Below, one piece after another: positions 37,497-46,491 of a stretch of DNA of 64,000 nt. A model generated the notes under the pieces. The model was not told the DNA's origin. It ran no database searches and saw only the letters and a program-made list of their open reading frames with translations. The stretch is taken from positions 181,379 to 245,378 of the forward strand of contig JAFABB010000028.1 of assembly GCA_023426245.1 (NCBI GenBank), written 5' to 3'. Both the position numbers and the translations under genes were made by a program. How positions within the stretch are numbered: the first letter of the stretch is position 1; every line of letters begins with the position of its first letter. The stretch comes from Bacillota bacterium. GTDB taxonomy: Bacteria > Bacillota > UBA4882 > UBA8346.

Positions 37497-37724
37497 CGTT
37501 GTCCCTCTGTTTTAGTGAGTTAGTTTACGATATTAAAGGATAGTTCATATTGAGGGAATTTGCAACCGGGATTCATTGGATTTAATGAAAAAGTCAATAT
37601 TAGGATAAGGGAAAAACGATGAAGAGCGCAATCTTGCCGCATACCATCATTGGAAGGGAGACTGTAAAAGAACCGGTGATATATTCAGTTTGATTATTCA
37701 TTATCCAGTGTAATTTTTATGGAG

Positions 37725-37784
37725 GCTAAAAAGTCGGCGCATCGGGTTTTATGACTCAATAAGTTTAGGGTTGAGCCGACTTTT
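37725..37784 (-). terminator. Terminator-like inverted repeat after the second Spo0E-like gene
   Basis: AAAAGTCGGC and GCCGACTTTT pair around a long loop (about 37 bases) and are followed on the minus strand by TTTTTAGCC. It directly follows the stop of the leftward gene. Confidence 0.6.
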
Positions 37785-37785
37785 A

Positions 37786-38031
37786 TTATGCCTGACTATC
37801 CATAATGGCACTGAATGATGGAGTGAATCCTTCCTTTGGATAACCTGTTATTTTTGATAAATTTGAATTCTGACTAGATAACCGCTGGTATTCGTTGAGC
37901 AATTCATCCAATTCAATACTGGCTTTTAAAACCACCTCATCAGTATAGCCACGCTGGTTCCATAGGTCTTGCATTTTTTTCCGGCTTATTTCAATTTGAT
38001 TTTCTAGTTTTTTCATCAAAGTGTCACGCAT
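37786..38031 (-). CDS. Spo0E-like aspartyl-phosphate phosphatase, second copy
   Basis: The 81-residue protein has the core SIELDELLNEYQRL (about 39-52) and the pattern MQDLWNQRGYTDEVVLKAS before it, very close to the copy at 29877-30059. The C-terminal 30 residues are extra. The start ATG 38031 is eight bases after AGGAGTG; a longer frame from 38103 has no such site. The likely role is dephosphorylation of Spo0A~P. Confidence 0.85.
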   Translation of the reverse strand: MRDTLMKKLENQIEISRKKMQDLWNQRGYTDEVVLKASIELDELLNEYQRLSSQNSNLSKITGYPKEGFTPSFSAIMDSQA

Positions 38032-38346
38032 TTGAACATCACTCCTGTTTCCAAAATACGACTTACTTAATATTGCCATAATTGATAAAAGTTTCAAGGA
38101 CATTTGTCCCGGGATGGGAAAATGATTTATTTTCGGTTAAAGAGATTAATAATTTTGTATCGGGAAAACCTTGTGCTTTTTGAATGGATGAGGACTCGCT
38201 TTCCGGAAATTTGTGTATAACAAAATCTGCCATTTTTGAAGGAATATGTAGATTTATGGAGAATGGTTTCATAATTTAAAGTATATTCTAAAAAGCAGGA
38301 ATTAAATTTACATGGGGTAAAGGCCCCAAAAAAGCCTGCGGAGATA
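38032..38346. other. Gene-free region between Spo0E-like and Crp-like genes
   Basis: 315 bases. The only longer frame (minus strand, 38063-38272) has no ribosome binding site and no recognisable sequence. A short hairpin GGGGTAAAGGCCCC is present just before the Crp-like gene. I see no clear promoter. Confidence 0.4.
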
Positions 38347-39045
38347 ATGATGGAGCTTAATCAATTACAAAAAATTATTGATAATAACCTCGAATTGTAC
38401 CCGATATTCCGGGGATGTCCCTATGAGATTTTAAGTCGTTGGAATATCTGCGAATATCAGGCGGGTACGGTTATTTGCCATCAAGGGGATACGCTTGATT
38501 CTTTATTTATCATCATTGAGGGATTTGCGGATATTTATTTTATGGCTGAAAACGGTAACAAATATTCGCAAGTAGTTATCAAAGAGGGGCAATTCATCGG
38601 TGAGTTTGAAATTTTCGATCAAAGACCCGTTATTTGTTCCGTGGAGGCTTTAACCGGTCTTAAATTGTTACAATTAAAGCGGGAATTTTTCATGAAGTGG
38701 TTGGAAATGGACAAGAATATTTGCTTTTATCTTATGAAATATGCAAATCATCAATTTTATTTGTTTTCAGAGAAGGCGGGTGCAGATAGCCTTTATCCCT
38801 TAAAAGCGCGGGTGTGCAGGTATTTATTATCTTGCAGCGGACAGGGATTGACAAAGGGCTGTAGCATCAAGTTGCGGCTCAATAAAGGGAAACTGAGTGA
38901 ACAATTTGCAGTCACCAAAAGAAGTGTTAATCGGATTTTGTTATCTTTAAAAAACAAAAATATTATTGATATTGAAACGGATGCCATTATCATCAAAGAT
39001 TTGGAAAAGTTGGCCCATGAAGAGAATTTCGGCAGGTGTGAATGA
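38347..39045 (+). CDS. Crp/Fnr-family transcriptional regulator, copy 1
   Basis: The 232-residue protein has an N-terminal cyclic-nucleotide-binding-like beta-roll (about 25-140: GTVICHQGDTLDSLFIIIEG, IGEFEIFDQRP) and a C-terminal winged HTH (about 150-220: KLSEQFAVTKRSVNRILLSL). The usual cAMP-binding RS or RT residues of the phosphate-binding cassette are not seen, so the ligand is unknown. It is about half identical by eye to the second copy at 41003-41719. The methyltransferase gene follows after 35 bases. Confidence 0.9.
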   Translation: MMELNQLQKIIDNNLELYPIFRGCPYEILSRWNICEYQAGTVICHQGDTLDSLFIIIEGFADIYFMAENGNKYSQVVIKEGQFIGEFEIFDQRPVICSVEALTGLKLLQLKREFFMKWLEMDKNICFYLMKYANHQFYLFSEKAGADSLYPLKARVCRYLLSCSGQGLTKGCSIKLRLNKGKLSEQFAVTKRSVNRILLSLKNKNIIDIETDAIIIKDLEKLAHEENFGRCE

Positions 39046-39080
39046 TTACTATTTAACCAAGAGATTAGCTGGTGGAAGAG

Positions 39081-39710
39081 ATGGATAAAACCGGGAAAAC
39101 AATTGAAAGTTACGATGATTGTGTCGATAGGTTTGTCCAAATCCATATGGATTTGGGATTGTTCGAGAAATATTTTCAGGAAATTTCCGATTTGCTGAGG
39201 GAAAGCTCAACGATATTGGATATGGGTTGCGGTCCGGGTAATGTGGCTAGGTTTTTCCTCAATCAAAACAAAGAATACCAAATCGTAGGGGTCGATTTGT
39301 CTGTCGCAATGCTTCAGCATGCTAAGCAATATGCAGCGGGTGCGAATTTTATTTTGGGGGATATACGAGATATAGCATTCCAAGAAAGATTTGATGCGGT
39401 TATTGCTTCCTTTTGTATTATTCATTTACGCGAGAATGAGACGGCCGTTTTTTTGCGAAAGACCTTTAATATGCTTGATCCTGGAGGTTATTTATATCTG
39501 AGCTTTATGTGTGGCGGCACCCCTGGGTTTGAAAAAACCAATTTTTCGGAACAGGAAATGTTTTTTTGTTATCATGAGCCGGAGAAAATTACCAGGGACT
39601 TAAATAGTACAGGCTATCAGGTTATTTCAACCTATCGCTATGATTATCAAAGGACGGCGAATCAAACCATCCAGGATGTTGTGATGATTGTCCGGAAACC
39701 AACCAGTTGA
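39081..39710 (+). CDS. Class I SAM-dependent methyltransferase
   Basis: The protein has about 209 residues with the SAM motif ILDMGCGPGNVARF (about 45-58), acidic residue VGVDLS at the end of beta-2, GDIRDIAF, and FDAVIASFCIIHL. It is a small-molecule or protein methyltransferase of the UbiE/BioC-like type with unknown acceptor. I chose ATG 39081, with GGTGG six bases upstream; GTG 39072 is an alternative. It lies between a Crp-like regulator and a nucleoside-binding protein. Confidence 0.85.
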   Translation: MDKTGKTIESYDDCVDRFVQIHMDLGLFEKYFQEISDLLRESSTILDMGCGPGNVARFFLNQNKEYQIVGVDLSVAMLQHAKQYAAGANFILGDIRDIAFQERFDAVIASFCIIHLRENETAVFLRKTFNMLDPGGYLYLSFMCGGTPGFEKTNFSEQEMFFCYHEPEKITRDLNSTGYQVISTYRYDYQRTANQTIQDVVMIVRKPTS

Positions 39711-39722
39711 TTGTCTCAACAG

Positions 39723-39849
39723 CGGGGATTCAAACTCCCGGCTTTAGCTTAATGTTGCCTTCGGGTTTGAATTCCCCCGGTTCTTGCGCCAGTAAACTGG
39801 CGAGCTGAATTCCAGTCGGCCAAGGAATCCACCGGGTTTCAGCCGGTGG
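39723..39849. repeat. Cluster of three hairpins after the methyltransferase gene
   Basis: A long imperfect palindrome runs from CGGGGATTCAAAC (39723) to GTTTGAATTCCCCCG (ending about 39779). Then come CGCCAGT-AA-ACTGGCG (39787-39802) and CCACCGG-GTTTCAG-CCGGTGG (39829-39849). The first may terminate the Crp-methyltransferase transcript. Confidence 0.65.
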
Positions 39850-39901
39850 TGGTTGAGTTCGTTGGTCAGGCAATGATTTCGAAGATAAAGGGGGATAAGA
39901 A

Positions 39902-40966
39902 ATGATCAAAAATATTGGGAAAGCAGGATTAGTCCTGGTAATGATGGTGTTCATCTTGTGTGGGGTAAGTGGATCTGCAATTTTTAAAGTGGGGATGATC
40001 ACTAGCTCTGGGTCTATTAATGACAAGTCTTTTAATCAGGGCACATGGGAAGGGATTCGGCAGGCGGGAAAACAATTGCATGTGGAAACTAAATATTTAA
40101 AGCCCGGAGGAACTACGGAAGCCGATTATACCAAGGAAATCGGCAATCTTTGTGATGCCGGATTCCGATTGATTATTTGCCCTGGAATGCCATTTGAAAC
40201 TGCTGTTTTTAAGGCCCAAGAGAAATATGGCAATGCTAAATTTGTCTTGATTGATGGTACGCCCCATGCCGGAGATTTTAGATCGGTTGTTGGAAAAAAT
40301 ACTGTTTCGATTTTGTTTGCAGAGCACGAATCCGGGTTTTTGGCGGGTGTTGCTACAGCATTACAACTTAAGGAAGGAAGGGCCGGGTTTATCGGAGGCA
40401 TGGCTATTCCTGCGGTGCAAAGGTTTAATTGGGGTTTTCAGCAAGGACTTCGATATGCAAACAAAAAATTCGGTACCCAAGTTTTCATCAAGGCGGTAAA
40501 TGTTGTCTATCAGGGTTCCTTCGATAATGTTGCCGCAGGTCAACAATTGGCGGCTCAAATGTATGACCAAGGCATCGGGGTGATCTTTTGTGCTGCCGGA
40601 GATGTTGGTATCGGCTGCATTAACGAGGCCAAGTCACGGATCAAAGAAGGAAGAAAAGTATGGGTTGTCGGTGTTGACCGCGATCAATATTGGGATGGCT
40701 TATATGGAGACAACAAATCGGTTATATTGACGTCCGCCGTAAAGCGGGTTGATCAAGCCGCATTTGCTATGGTTAAAGCTCTGAAGGAGGAAAAATATCC
40801 GGGAGGCGAGATATTGACCTTTAGCGCCAAATCAAATGGTGTCGGTATTCCTGAGAAAAATCCAAACCTTAGGAAAGAGGTTCAGGACAAAGTGGCCAAG
40901 GTTCTAGAACAATTAAAATCCGGTGAAATTGTAGTTTCCGATCAACAAGGAGACTTGATTCAATGA
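39902..40966 (+). CDS. BMP-family nucleoside-binding protein, copy 1
   Basis: The 354-residue protein has a signal segment (GLVLVMMVFILCGVSG) without a good lipobox, then the basic-membrane-protein pattern: KVGMITSSGSINDKSFNQGT (about 23-42), FVLIDGTPHAGDF, SILFAEHESGFLAGVATALQ and IGGMAIPAVQRFNWGFQQGL. BMP (Med/TmpC/PnrA) proteins bind nucleosides for ABC import. No BMP-type permease or ATPase gene is nearby. AAAGGGGG precedes the ATG. The second copy lies 850 bases downstream. Confidence 0.9.
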   Translation: MIKNIGKAGLVLVMMVFILCGVSGSAIFKVGMITSSGSINDKSFNQGTWEGIRQAGKQLHVETKYLKPGGTTEADYTKEIGNLCDAGFRLIICPGMPFETAVFKAQEKYGNAKFVLIDGTPHAGDFRSVVGKNTVSILFAEHESGFLAGVATALQLKEGRAGFIGGMAIPAVQRFNWGFQQGLRYANKKFGTQVFIKAVNVVYQGSFDNVAAGQQLAAQMYDQGIGVIFCAAGDVGIGCINEAKSRIKEGRKVWVVGVDRDQYWDGLYGDNKSVILTSAVKRVDQAAFAMVKALKEEKYPGGEILTFSAKSNGVGIPEKNPNLRKEVQDKVAKVLEQLKSGEIVVSDQQGDLIQ

Positions 40967-41002
40967 ATCACAACCAAAAAAGTATTGATTGGGGTCAATT
41001 TT

Positions 41003-41719
41003 ATGGATTTATTTGGAAGGGATATTACGAAGATTGTTATGATGGAAGTAACTTTTTTTGAAGAAAACCCGGAATTATCTGAACTTTTTAAAAATTGTCC
41101 TGCGGAAATCCTGAAACACTGGGAATTGAAAGAATACCCGGCCGGTACAATTGTTTATCATCAAGCTGAAAAATATGATAGTTTAAGCATTATTATTGGA
41201 GGTTGCGCCAGTATTTATGTCATCGCAGAAAACGGCAGGAAGTATTCTCCAAGGGAATTAGAAAAGGGCGATTTTATTGGAGAGATGGAAATTTTTGAAG
41301 AAAAACCCTTGCTGAATTCGGTGGAAGCCATTACAAATCTTAAACTATTACAAATCAAGCGGAAATACTTCATGCAATGGCTGGAATTGGATAGAAATAT
41401 CAGTTTGTATATTATAAAGTACTCCAATAATCGGTCTTGTTATTGCGCGCAGAAAACTATGGAAAACTCTCTTTATTCATTAAAGATGAGAGTTTGCAAT
41501 TATTTATTATCTTGTACCGATCAGACCGGTCATAGCGAGAACCGTATTAAAATCAATAAAGAACAGCTTTGTGAAAGATTTGCAGTGACGAAAAGAAGTG
41601 TCAACCGTATTTTACAATATCTCAGAAAGGAAAACATTATCGCGATCCATACTGATTTTATTATCATTAACGACCCTGAAAAATTAGCTCTTGAAGTGGA
41701 AAAAAGCCGTTCCCTGTGA
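41003..41719 (+). CDS. Crp/Fnr-family transcriptional regulator, copy 2
   Basis: The protein has about 238 residues with the same layout as copy 1: beta-roll with GTIVYHQAEKYDSLSIIIGG and IGEMEIFEEKP, then an HTH with QLCERFAVTKRSVNRILQYL. The blocks FAVTKRSVNRIL and NSxYxLKxRVCxYLLSC are shared. The start is uncertain: ATG 41003 has TTGGGGTC upstream; ATG 41039 or 41042 gives a length closer to copy 1. It lies between the two BMP genes, so the pair may be co-regulated with them. Confidence 0.85.
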   Translation: MDLFGRDITKIVMMEVTFFEENPELSELFKNCPAEILKHWELKEYPAGTIVYHQAEKYDSLSIIIGGCASIYVIAENGRKYSPRELEKGDFIGEMEIFEEKPLLNSVEAITNLKLLQIKRKYFMQWLELDRNISLYIIKYSNNRSCYCAQKTMENSLYSLKMRVCNYLLSCTDQTGHSENRIKINKEQLCERFAVTKRSVNRILQYLRKENIIAIHTDFIIINDPEKLALEVEKSRSL

Positions 41720-41812
41720 GTGTTTCCTAAAGTTAAACGATTTTGGAATCTATAACTTAAGGGAGAGGTATGGAAGACTTGGATTCTATGATAGATAGAA
41801 AGGAGTTCGATT

Positions 41813-42874
41813 ATGTTTAAAAAGGTGTTTTTCATTGGATGTGCTTTGATAATGATAGGCTGCGGTGTTATTTGCCGGAGTGAAGGCATTCCTTTAAAAG
41901 TAGGCATGGTGAGTGAAGGATCAATCGATGATAAATCCTTTAATCAAGGAACTTGGGAAGGTATTCGGCGGGCTGCCGAAAAGTTCGATTTGGAAATCAA
42001 ATATTTGAAAACGAACGGTAATACCGAAGCGGATTATTTAAAGGAAATCGGTAATCTTCATGATGCGGGGTACAATATGATTTTTTGTCCGGGATTTAAG
42101 ATGCAAACGGCTGTTTTTCAAGCCCAACAAAAATATCCCGATATTAAATTCGTTCAAGTCGACGGAAAACCACACGCCGGAGATTTTAAAGCGGTGATCA
42201 AAAGAAATACGGTGGCAGTAATCTTCGCCGAGCATGAAGCGGGTTTTTTGGCAGGAATTGCCGCCGCACTCCAAATTAAAGAAGGAGAGGCCGGATTTAT
42301 AGGCGGGATGGCAGTTCCGGAAGTGCAGAAGTATAATTGGGGTTTTCAACAAGGTATCCTGTATGCCAATCAAAACCTGGGAACCAGGCTCAGCATAAAA
42401 CCGGGTAATGTCATCTATATCGGTACATACACTGATGTTGCCGCTGGGCAATTACTTGCTGCGCAGATGTTCGATAAAGGAGTGAAAGCAATTTTTTGCG
42501 CCGCGGGTGCTGTTGGTATGGGAGCGATAAATGAAGCCAAAACCCGTGTAAACAAAGGGAAGAGAGTCTGGATAGTTGGTGTTGATCGCGATCAATATGA
42601 TGACGGTGTCTATAAGAATGCACATTCTGTTATACTTACTTCCGCGATCAAACGGTTAGACCAGGCTTCGTTTAGGATAATCAAGTCAGAAAAAGAAGGA
42701 ACTTTTTCAGGCGGGGAGGCCTTGACTTTTGACGCCAAGTCGGAGGGTGTCGGTATTCCTGAAAAAAATCCAAATTTAAGGAAGGAAGTCCAAGATAAAG
42801 TGACCAAAGTATTGGGGAAAATAAAATCCGGCGAAATTGTGGTTTCCAGTCAACAAGGAGAGTTGATTCCATAA
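41813..42874 (+). CDS. BMP-family nucleoside-binding lipoprotein, copy 2
   Basis: The 353-residue protein has a signal segment ending LIMIGC, which can serve as a lipobox, so the protein is probably membrane-anchored. The BMP blocks match copy 1 closely: SEGSIDDKSFNQGTWEGIRR, KPHAGDF, FAEHEAGFLAGIAAALQIKE and the C-terminal GVGIPEKNPNLRKEVQDKV, showing tandem duplication. GAAAGGAG precedes the ATG. A terminator follows, then a nucleoside hydrolase gene, which supports a nucleoside ligand. Confidence 0.9.
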   Translation: MFKKVFFIGCALIMIGCGVICRSEGIPLKVGMVSEGSIDDKSFNQGTWEGIRRAAEKFDLEIKYLKTNGNTEADYLKEIGNLHDAGYNMIFCPGFKMQTAVFQAQQKYPDIKFVQVDGKPHAGDFKAVIKRNTVAVIFAEHEAGFLAGIAAALQIKEGEAGFIGGMAVPEVQKYNWGFQQGILYANQNLGTRLSIKPGNVIYIGTYTDVAAGQLLAAQMFDKGVKAIFCAAGAVGMGAINEAKTRVNKGKRVWIVGVDRDQYDDGVYKNAHSVILTSAIKRLDQASFRIIKSEKEGTFSGGEALTFDAKSEGVGIPEKNPNLRKEVQDKVTKVLGKIKSGEIVVSSQQGELIP

Positions 42875-42894
42875 ATACCTTGTTTCGAAGAATA

Positions 42895-42938
42895 AAGAAG
42901 AAGAGGATCAGCCAGAGCTGTTCTCTTCTTCTTTTATT
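42895..42938 (+). terminator. Rho-independent terminator after BMP copy 2
   Basis: AAGAAGAAGAG (42895-42905) pairs with CTCTTCTTCTT (42923-42933), then TTATTAT. An inner pairing AGC/GCT is possible. Confidence 0.8.
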
Positions 42939-43032
42939 ATCAGGAAGAAATCCATAGGATTACTGTTTTTCCATTAATAGGGATTTTTTATCGGTTTATA
43001 TTGATATGCTATGATGGAAAAGGGGGAGAATA

Positions 43033-43980
43033 ATGAACCAAACTACAAATAAATTACCGATTATACTTGATTGCGATCCCGGCTGCGATGATGCGGTGGC
43101 CATGATGCTAGCAGCCAAACATCCTGTATTTGACTTAAGGGCCATAACGGTCACAGCGGGGAATCATATTCTCGAGAAAACCACCCAAAATGCCCTTAAG
43201 GTTTGTTCCCATTTGGGAATCGTCAATGTGCCCATTGCAGCCGGTATGTCCGGACCCATCATCCGGAAGCAGGTGATTGCGAAATATGTCCACGGAGAAA
43301 GTGGACTTGGCAATGTGGATTTGGACGCTCCCTTCATCCGGCTCGATCCCAGGAACGCAGTTACTCTGATTATAGAAATATTGTCCAAGTCGGATGGCGA
43401 TATCATTTTTGTAGCCACGGGACCATTATCCAACTTGGCGATGGCCATGAGACTAGCGCCTCAAATTATCCCCAAAATTAAGCAAATTGTTTTAATCGGT
43501 GGTTCCTATGAATTGGGTAATATTACCCCGGCTGCCGAATTTAATATTTATGCCGATCCTGAGGCGGCTCATATCGTTTTTACCTGCGGAAAACCGATTG
43601 TGATGATCGGCCTGAGCATCACTAAAAAGGTGTTACTCCAAAAAGAAGTGATAACCAGAATCGCCTGTATTAACAACAAGGCAGCCACGCTTTTTACCGA
43701 AATCGTGGATTTCTATACGAAGACCAATCAAGAAATATTCGGCCATGAAGTTTCGCCGTTATATGATCCTGCCGCCAGCGTGTATCTTATTGATCCGGCT
43801 GTTTTTACCACAAAACCAATGTATGTGGAGATTGAACTAAAAAGCGAGCAATCGTATGGCAGGACTCATTGCGATTACTTTGGAACGGTGGGTAAACCCG
43901 CCAATGTACAAGTAGTTACGGATCTTGATTCTGAAAGGTTTTGGGAAATCATCGAAGATACAATTAAAATGTATCGTTAA
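43033..43980 (+). CDS. Inosine-uridine-preferring nucleoside hydrolase family
   Basis: The 315-residue protein has the calcium-binding DCDPGCDDAVAM (about 13-24), the VTAGNH block in place of the usual VxGN, HGESGLGN (about 89-96), FVATGPLSNLAMAM and PAAEFNIYADPEAAHIVF. It cleaves ribonucleosides to base and ribose in the cytoplasm. GGGGGAG precedes the ATG. It lies after two nucleoside-binding proteins and may use the nucleosides they help import. Confidence 0.92.
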   Translation: MNQTTNKLPIILDCDPGCDDAVAMMLAAKHPVFDLRAITVTAGNHILEKTTQNALKVCSHLGIVNVPIAAGMSGPIIRKQVIAKYVHGESGLGNVDLDAPFIRLDPRNAVTLIIEILSKSDGDIIFVATGPLSNLAMAMRLAPQIIPKIKQIVLIGGSYELGNITPAAEFNIYADPEAAHIVFTCGKPIVMIGLSITKKVLLQKEVITRIACINNKAATLFTEIVDFYTKTNQEIFGHEVSPLYDPAASVYLIDPAVFTTKPMYVEIELKSEQSYGRTHCDYFGTVGKPANVQVVTDLDSERFWEIIEDTIKMYR

Positions 43981-44040
43981 ATTTATCAATCATTCATGCA
44001 ATATTTTTTGGTATAAAATAGCGGATGTAAGGATTGGAAT

Positions 44041-44159
44041 GGGGCTGTTGCAAAGGAAGTTTATTGATAAAGATATACAATATATGCAAATGGCTGTTTC
44101 TTTACTGAAGCGATATGTTGTATATCTTTTGGATTTTTAAAGGAATTTACGACGGCCTT
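44041..44159. repeat. Palindromic element, copy D (diverged)
   Basis: It begins GGGGCTGTTGCAAAGGAAG and contains AAAGATATACAATATATGC, matched by GCGATATGTTGTATATCTTTT. The right end (GACGGCCTTA) is degraded. It lies between convergent genes. Confidence 0.65.
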
Positions 44160-44198
44160 AAGAATGCCATGATTCTTTTCCTTCTAAGAACGATCAGC

Positions 44199-45524
44199 TT
44201 AAATTGGCCCTATTTTAGTTGCAGTCTTACGAATCTCCCCATAAAAAATCACCGGCTCTGCTGATAGATCCGTTAACCCATTACGAACCATCAATTCTTT
44301 TCCATCGATGATATTCCGGTAAGAACCGTCTTTGCAGTCTACGCGGATGGAGCCACATTTTCCCTCCACATTAAAGATCCCGTATAAGATTCGTTCTTCC
44401 TTCCGGTAAGATACCAGAATTACACCGAATATCAAACTCTCATGAATTTGGTAATAGCCCTGACCGATAAGGGATTCTTTTTTAATAGCGGATAAATGTC
44501 TTAAAAAAACAGTGTAGTCTGGATTTAAAAGGCTCCAATCAATGGCTTCCTTTTCAAATAAGCTGGGTAGTCTGGGATTATTGGTTTCCTGCCCGCCATG
44601 AATCAAAGCAGTTCCTTTTTGGAAAAAAGAAAAAGCAGTCCATTGCCGAATGGTATTTTCAAAGGGAGTCATGGCACGGATGCGGGGTTGGTCATGGTTT
44701 TCTACAAAGCGTAATTTAAGATAGTTCCCAGGGAGGTTGGTTTCCTGCAACCTTAGTAAAGACAAGTACTCTTCCAGAGGAGCATATCCTTCAAGGTAAG
44801 CCCGGAAAGTATGATATACATCATAATCATAAGTAATGTCAAAGGCCTGATACATCTCAGAATCGGAATGGATAGTAAAATTTTGCTTACGCAGGCTCTG
44901 AATGAAAGAAGGGTCGGAACTTTCGGCAAGCCAAATAAAGTTGGGGTTAATTTGCGTAAGCTCCTCCCGGGCCTTCATCCAAAAATCGATAGGAACGACC
45001 GGCGCCACATCACAACGAAATCCATCCACCCCTTTGGAGGCCCAATACGTTAAGGTTTCAATCTGATAACTCCAAAGTTCCGGATGGGAGTAATCCAGGT
45101 CGATTACATCCATCCAGTCGGGAACCTTGCCGGAGATTTCGCCCCGGGCATTGCGGTAAAACCATTCCGGATGGTGCTTATACAGCCATGAATCTTGGGA
45201 AGTGTGGTTGAAAACGATATCGATCATCAGGAGCATTCCCTGCTGATGGACGCTGTTGACTAAACTCATGAAATCCTCGATCGACCCATATTCCGGATTA
45301 ATTTCCCGGTAGTCCAGAATGGAGTATGGGCAACCAAGGCTGCCTTTTCGTCCATCCTTTCCGATAGGATGAATGGGCATCAGCCAAATAATATCCACAC
45401 CAAGGCTTTTAATACGGGTTAAATCCTTTTCCAGTCCCTTAAAAGTTCCTTCTTGACTGTGATTGCGAACATATACTTCGTAAATAACCGCATGACGCAG
45501 TGATTGACTGGTTTCCCGGGCCAT
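44199..45524 (-). CDS. GH13 alpha-amylase-family glycosidase (cytoplasmic)
   Basis: The protein has about 441 residues and no signal peptide. The catalytic TIM barrel shows IDIVFNHTS, GFRCDVAP with the nucleophile aspartate (about 178-185), IWLAESSDP with the acid/base glutamate (about 208-216) and FVENHDQPR with the third acid. It hydrolyses or rearranges maltodextrins. ATG 45524 is five bases after GGGAGGG; TTG 45542 is upstream but lacks a site. It is the last gene of an operon with the importer and would feed maltose to the phosphorylase at 50965. Confidence 0.88.
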   Translation of the reverse strand: MARETSQSLRHAVIYEVYVRNHSQEGTFKGLEKDLTRIKSLGVDIIWLMPIHPIGKDGRKGSLGCPYSILDYREINPEYGSIEDFMSLVNSVHQQGMLLMIDIVFNHTSQDSWLYKHHPEWFYRNARGEISGKVPDWMDVIDLDYSHPELWSYQIETLTYWASKGVDGFRCDVAPVVPIDFWMKAREELTQINPNFIWLAESSDPSFIQSLRKQNFTIHSDSEMYQAFDITYDYDVYHTFRAYLEGYAPLEEYLSLLRLQETNLPGNYLKLRFVENHDQPRIRAMTPFENTIRQWTAFSFFQKGTALIHGGQETNNPRLPSLFEKEAIDWSLLNPDYTVFLRHLSAIKKESLIGQGYYQIHESLIFGVILVSYRKEERILYGIFNVEGKCGSIRVDCKDGSYRNIIDGKELMVRNGLTDLSAEPVIFYGEIRKTATKIGPI

Positions 45525-45606
45525 TTGAGCCCTCCCGTCCAAAAATAATCATAATCAGGTGTCCATTCGTAGCTATTGGCTAAGAGTTACTTTTAATCTT
45601 AATTAT

Positions 45607-45620
45607 CCGGTTGAAGCCGG
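45607..45620. repeat. REP-like palindrome CCGGTTGAAGCCGG
   Basis: A 5-bp GC stem around a TTGA-type loop in the short gap between the permease and amylase genes. Related palindromes lie at 36307, 39829, 63650 and 63744. Confidence 0.5.
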
Positions 45621-45630
45621 TGTGGTTGAA

Positions 45631-46491
45631 TCACCCTTTTACCGCTCCGGCGGCAATGCCTTTAACAATATATTTCTGCATGGCTAAATAAAAAATTACA
45701 ACCGGCGCCGCAGATAAAACCAATGAGGCCATGGCCAGGGAATATTGCCGTTTAAAAAGGCTGAAAAATCCATACTGGGCTAGTTGTAAAGTTGACTGTT
45801 TCGGCAGAATAATTAAGGGCAACAAAAAATCATTCCAAATCCAAAGTACATCAAGAATGGCAATGGTGGCAGAGACCGGTTTCAAGAGTGGAAAGACCAA
45901 CTGAAAGAAAGTCCGTAGGATTGAAGCGCCGTCGATGGCCGCGGATTCTTCAATTTCCACCGGTACTCCCTTTATAAAACCGTGGTACATAAAGATAGCC
46001 AGCGGACAACCAAGACCGATATAAATCGGTATAATACCCCAAATGCTTTGCAAGTTATAGTCCTTGGCGGTTTGAACTAAAGGAACCATGAAAGTCTGGA
46101 ATGGAACCACCATTGAGAAAGTGAAGATCAGGAAAAAAAGCCAGCTAAACCTGGTTCTGGAACGGACCATGACATAAGCCGCCATGGAGCTGACGAGCAG
46201 TATCCCTATGGTACTGAAAGCAGTGATAATGAAGGTGTTCGCCAATACCACCGGGAAATTAGTTGCTTTCCAAGCCTCAATATAGTTGGTGAAATGAATT
46301 GTTTTCGGGAAAGCAATCGGATCGAGAATGATTTCCCCATCAGACTTGAATGAATTCAATAAAGTCAATAAAGCCGGGAATAGAAATAAAATCGCAATGA
46401 TGACCATTATAACCTCAAATATCATCATTCCGTACTTTCGAGATGAAATCCGGATTTTCGCTTCGGGTTGGATTGTTCGGATGTCGTTCAT
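45631..46491 (-). CDS. Maltodextrin-type ABC transporter permease (MalG-like)
   Basis: The 286-residue protein has six membrane segments, EAA loop EESAAIDGASILRTFFQLVF (about 179-198) and C-terminal YIVKGIAAGAVKG. Its start overlaps the stop of the upstream permease gene by four bases (ATGA), so translation is coupled. The importer again lacks an ATPase gene. Confidence 0.92.
   Translation of the reverse strand: MNDIRTIQPEAKIRISSRKYGMMIFEVIMVIIAILFLFPALLTLLNSFKSDGEIILDPIAFPKTIHFTNYIEAWKATNFPVVLANTFIITAFSTIGILLVSSMAAYVMVRSRTRFSWLFFLIFTFSMVVPFQTFMVPLVQTAKDYNLQSIWGIIPIYIGLGCPLAIFMYHGFIKGVPVEIEESAAIDGASILRTFFQLVFPLLKPVSATIAILDVLWIWNDFLLPLIILPKQSTLQLAQYGFFSLFKRQYSLAMASLVLSAAPVVIFYLAMQKYIVKGIAAGAVKG

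Noticed and set aside
38063..38272. 69-residue frame on the minus strand upstream of the second Spo0E-like gene
   Set aside because: No ribosome binding site, no recognisable sequence, and it overlaps the leader of the real gene.
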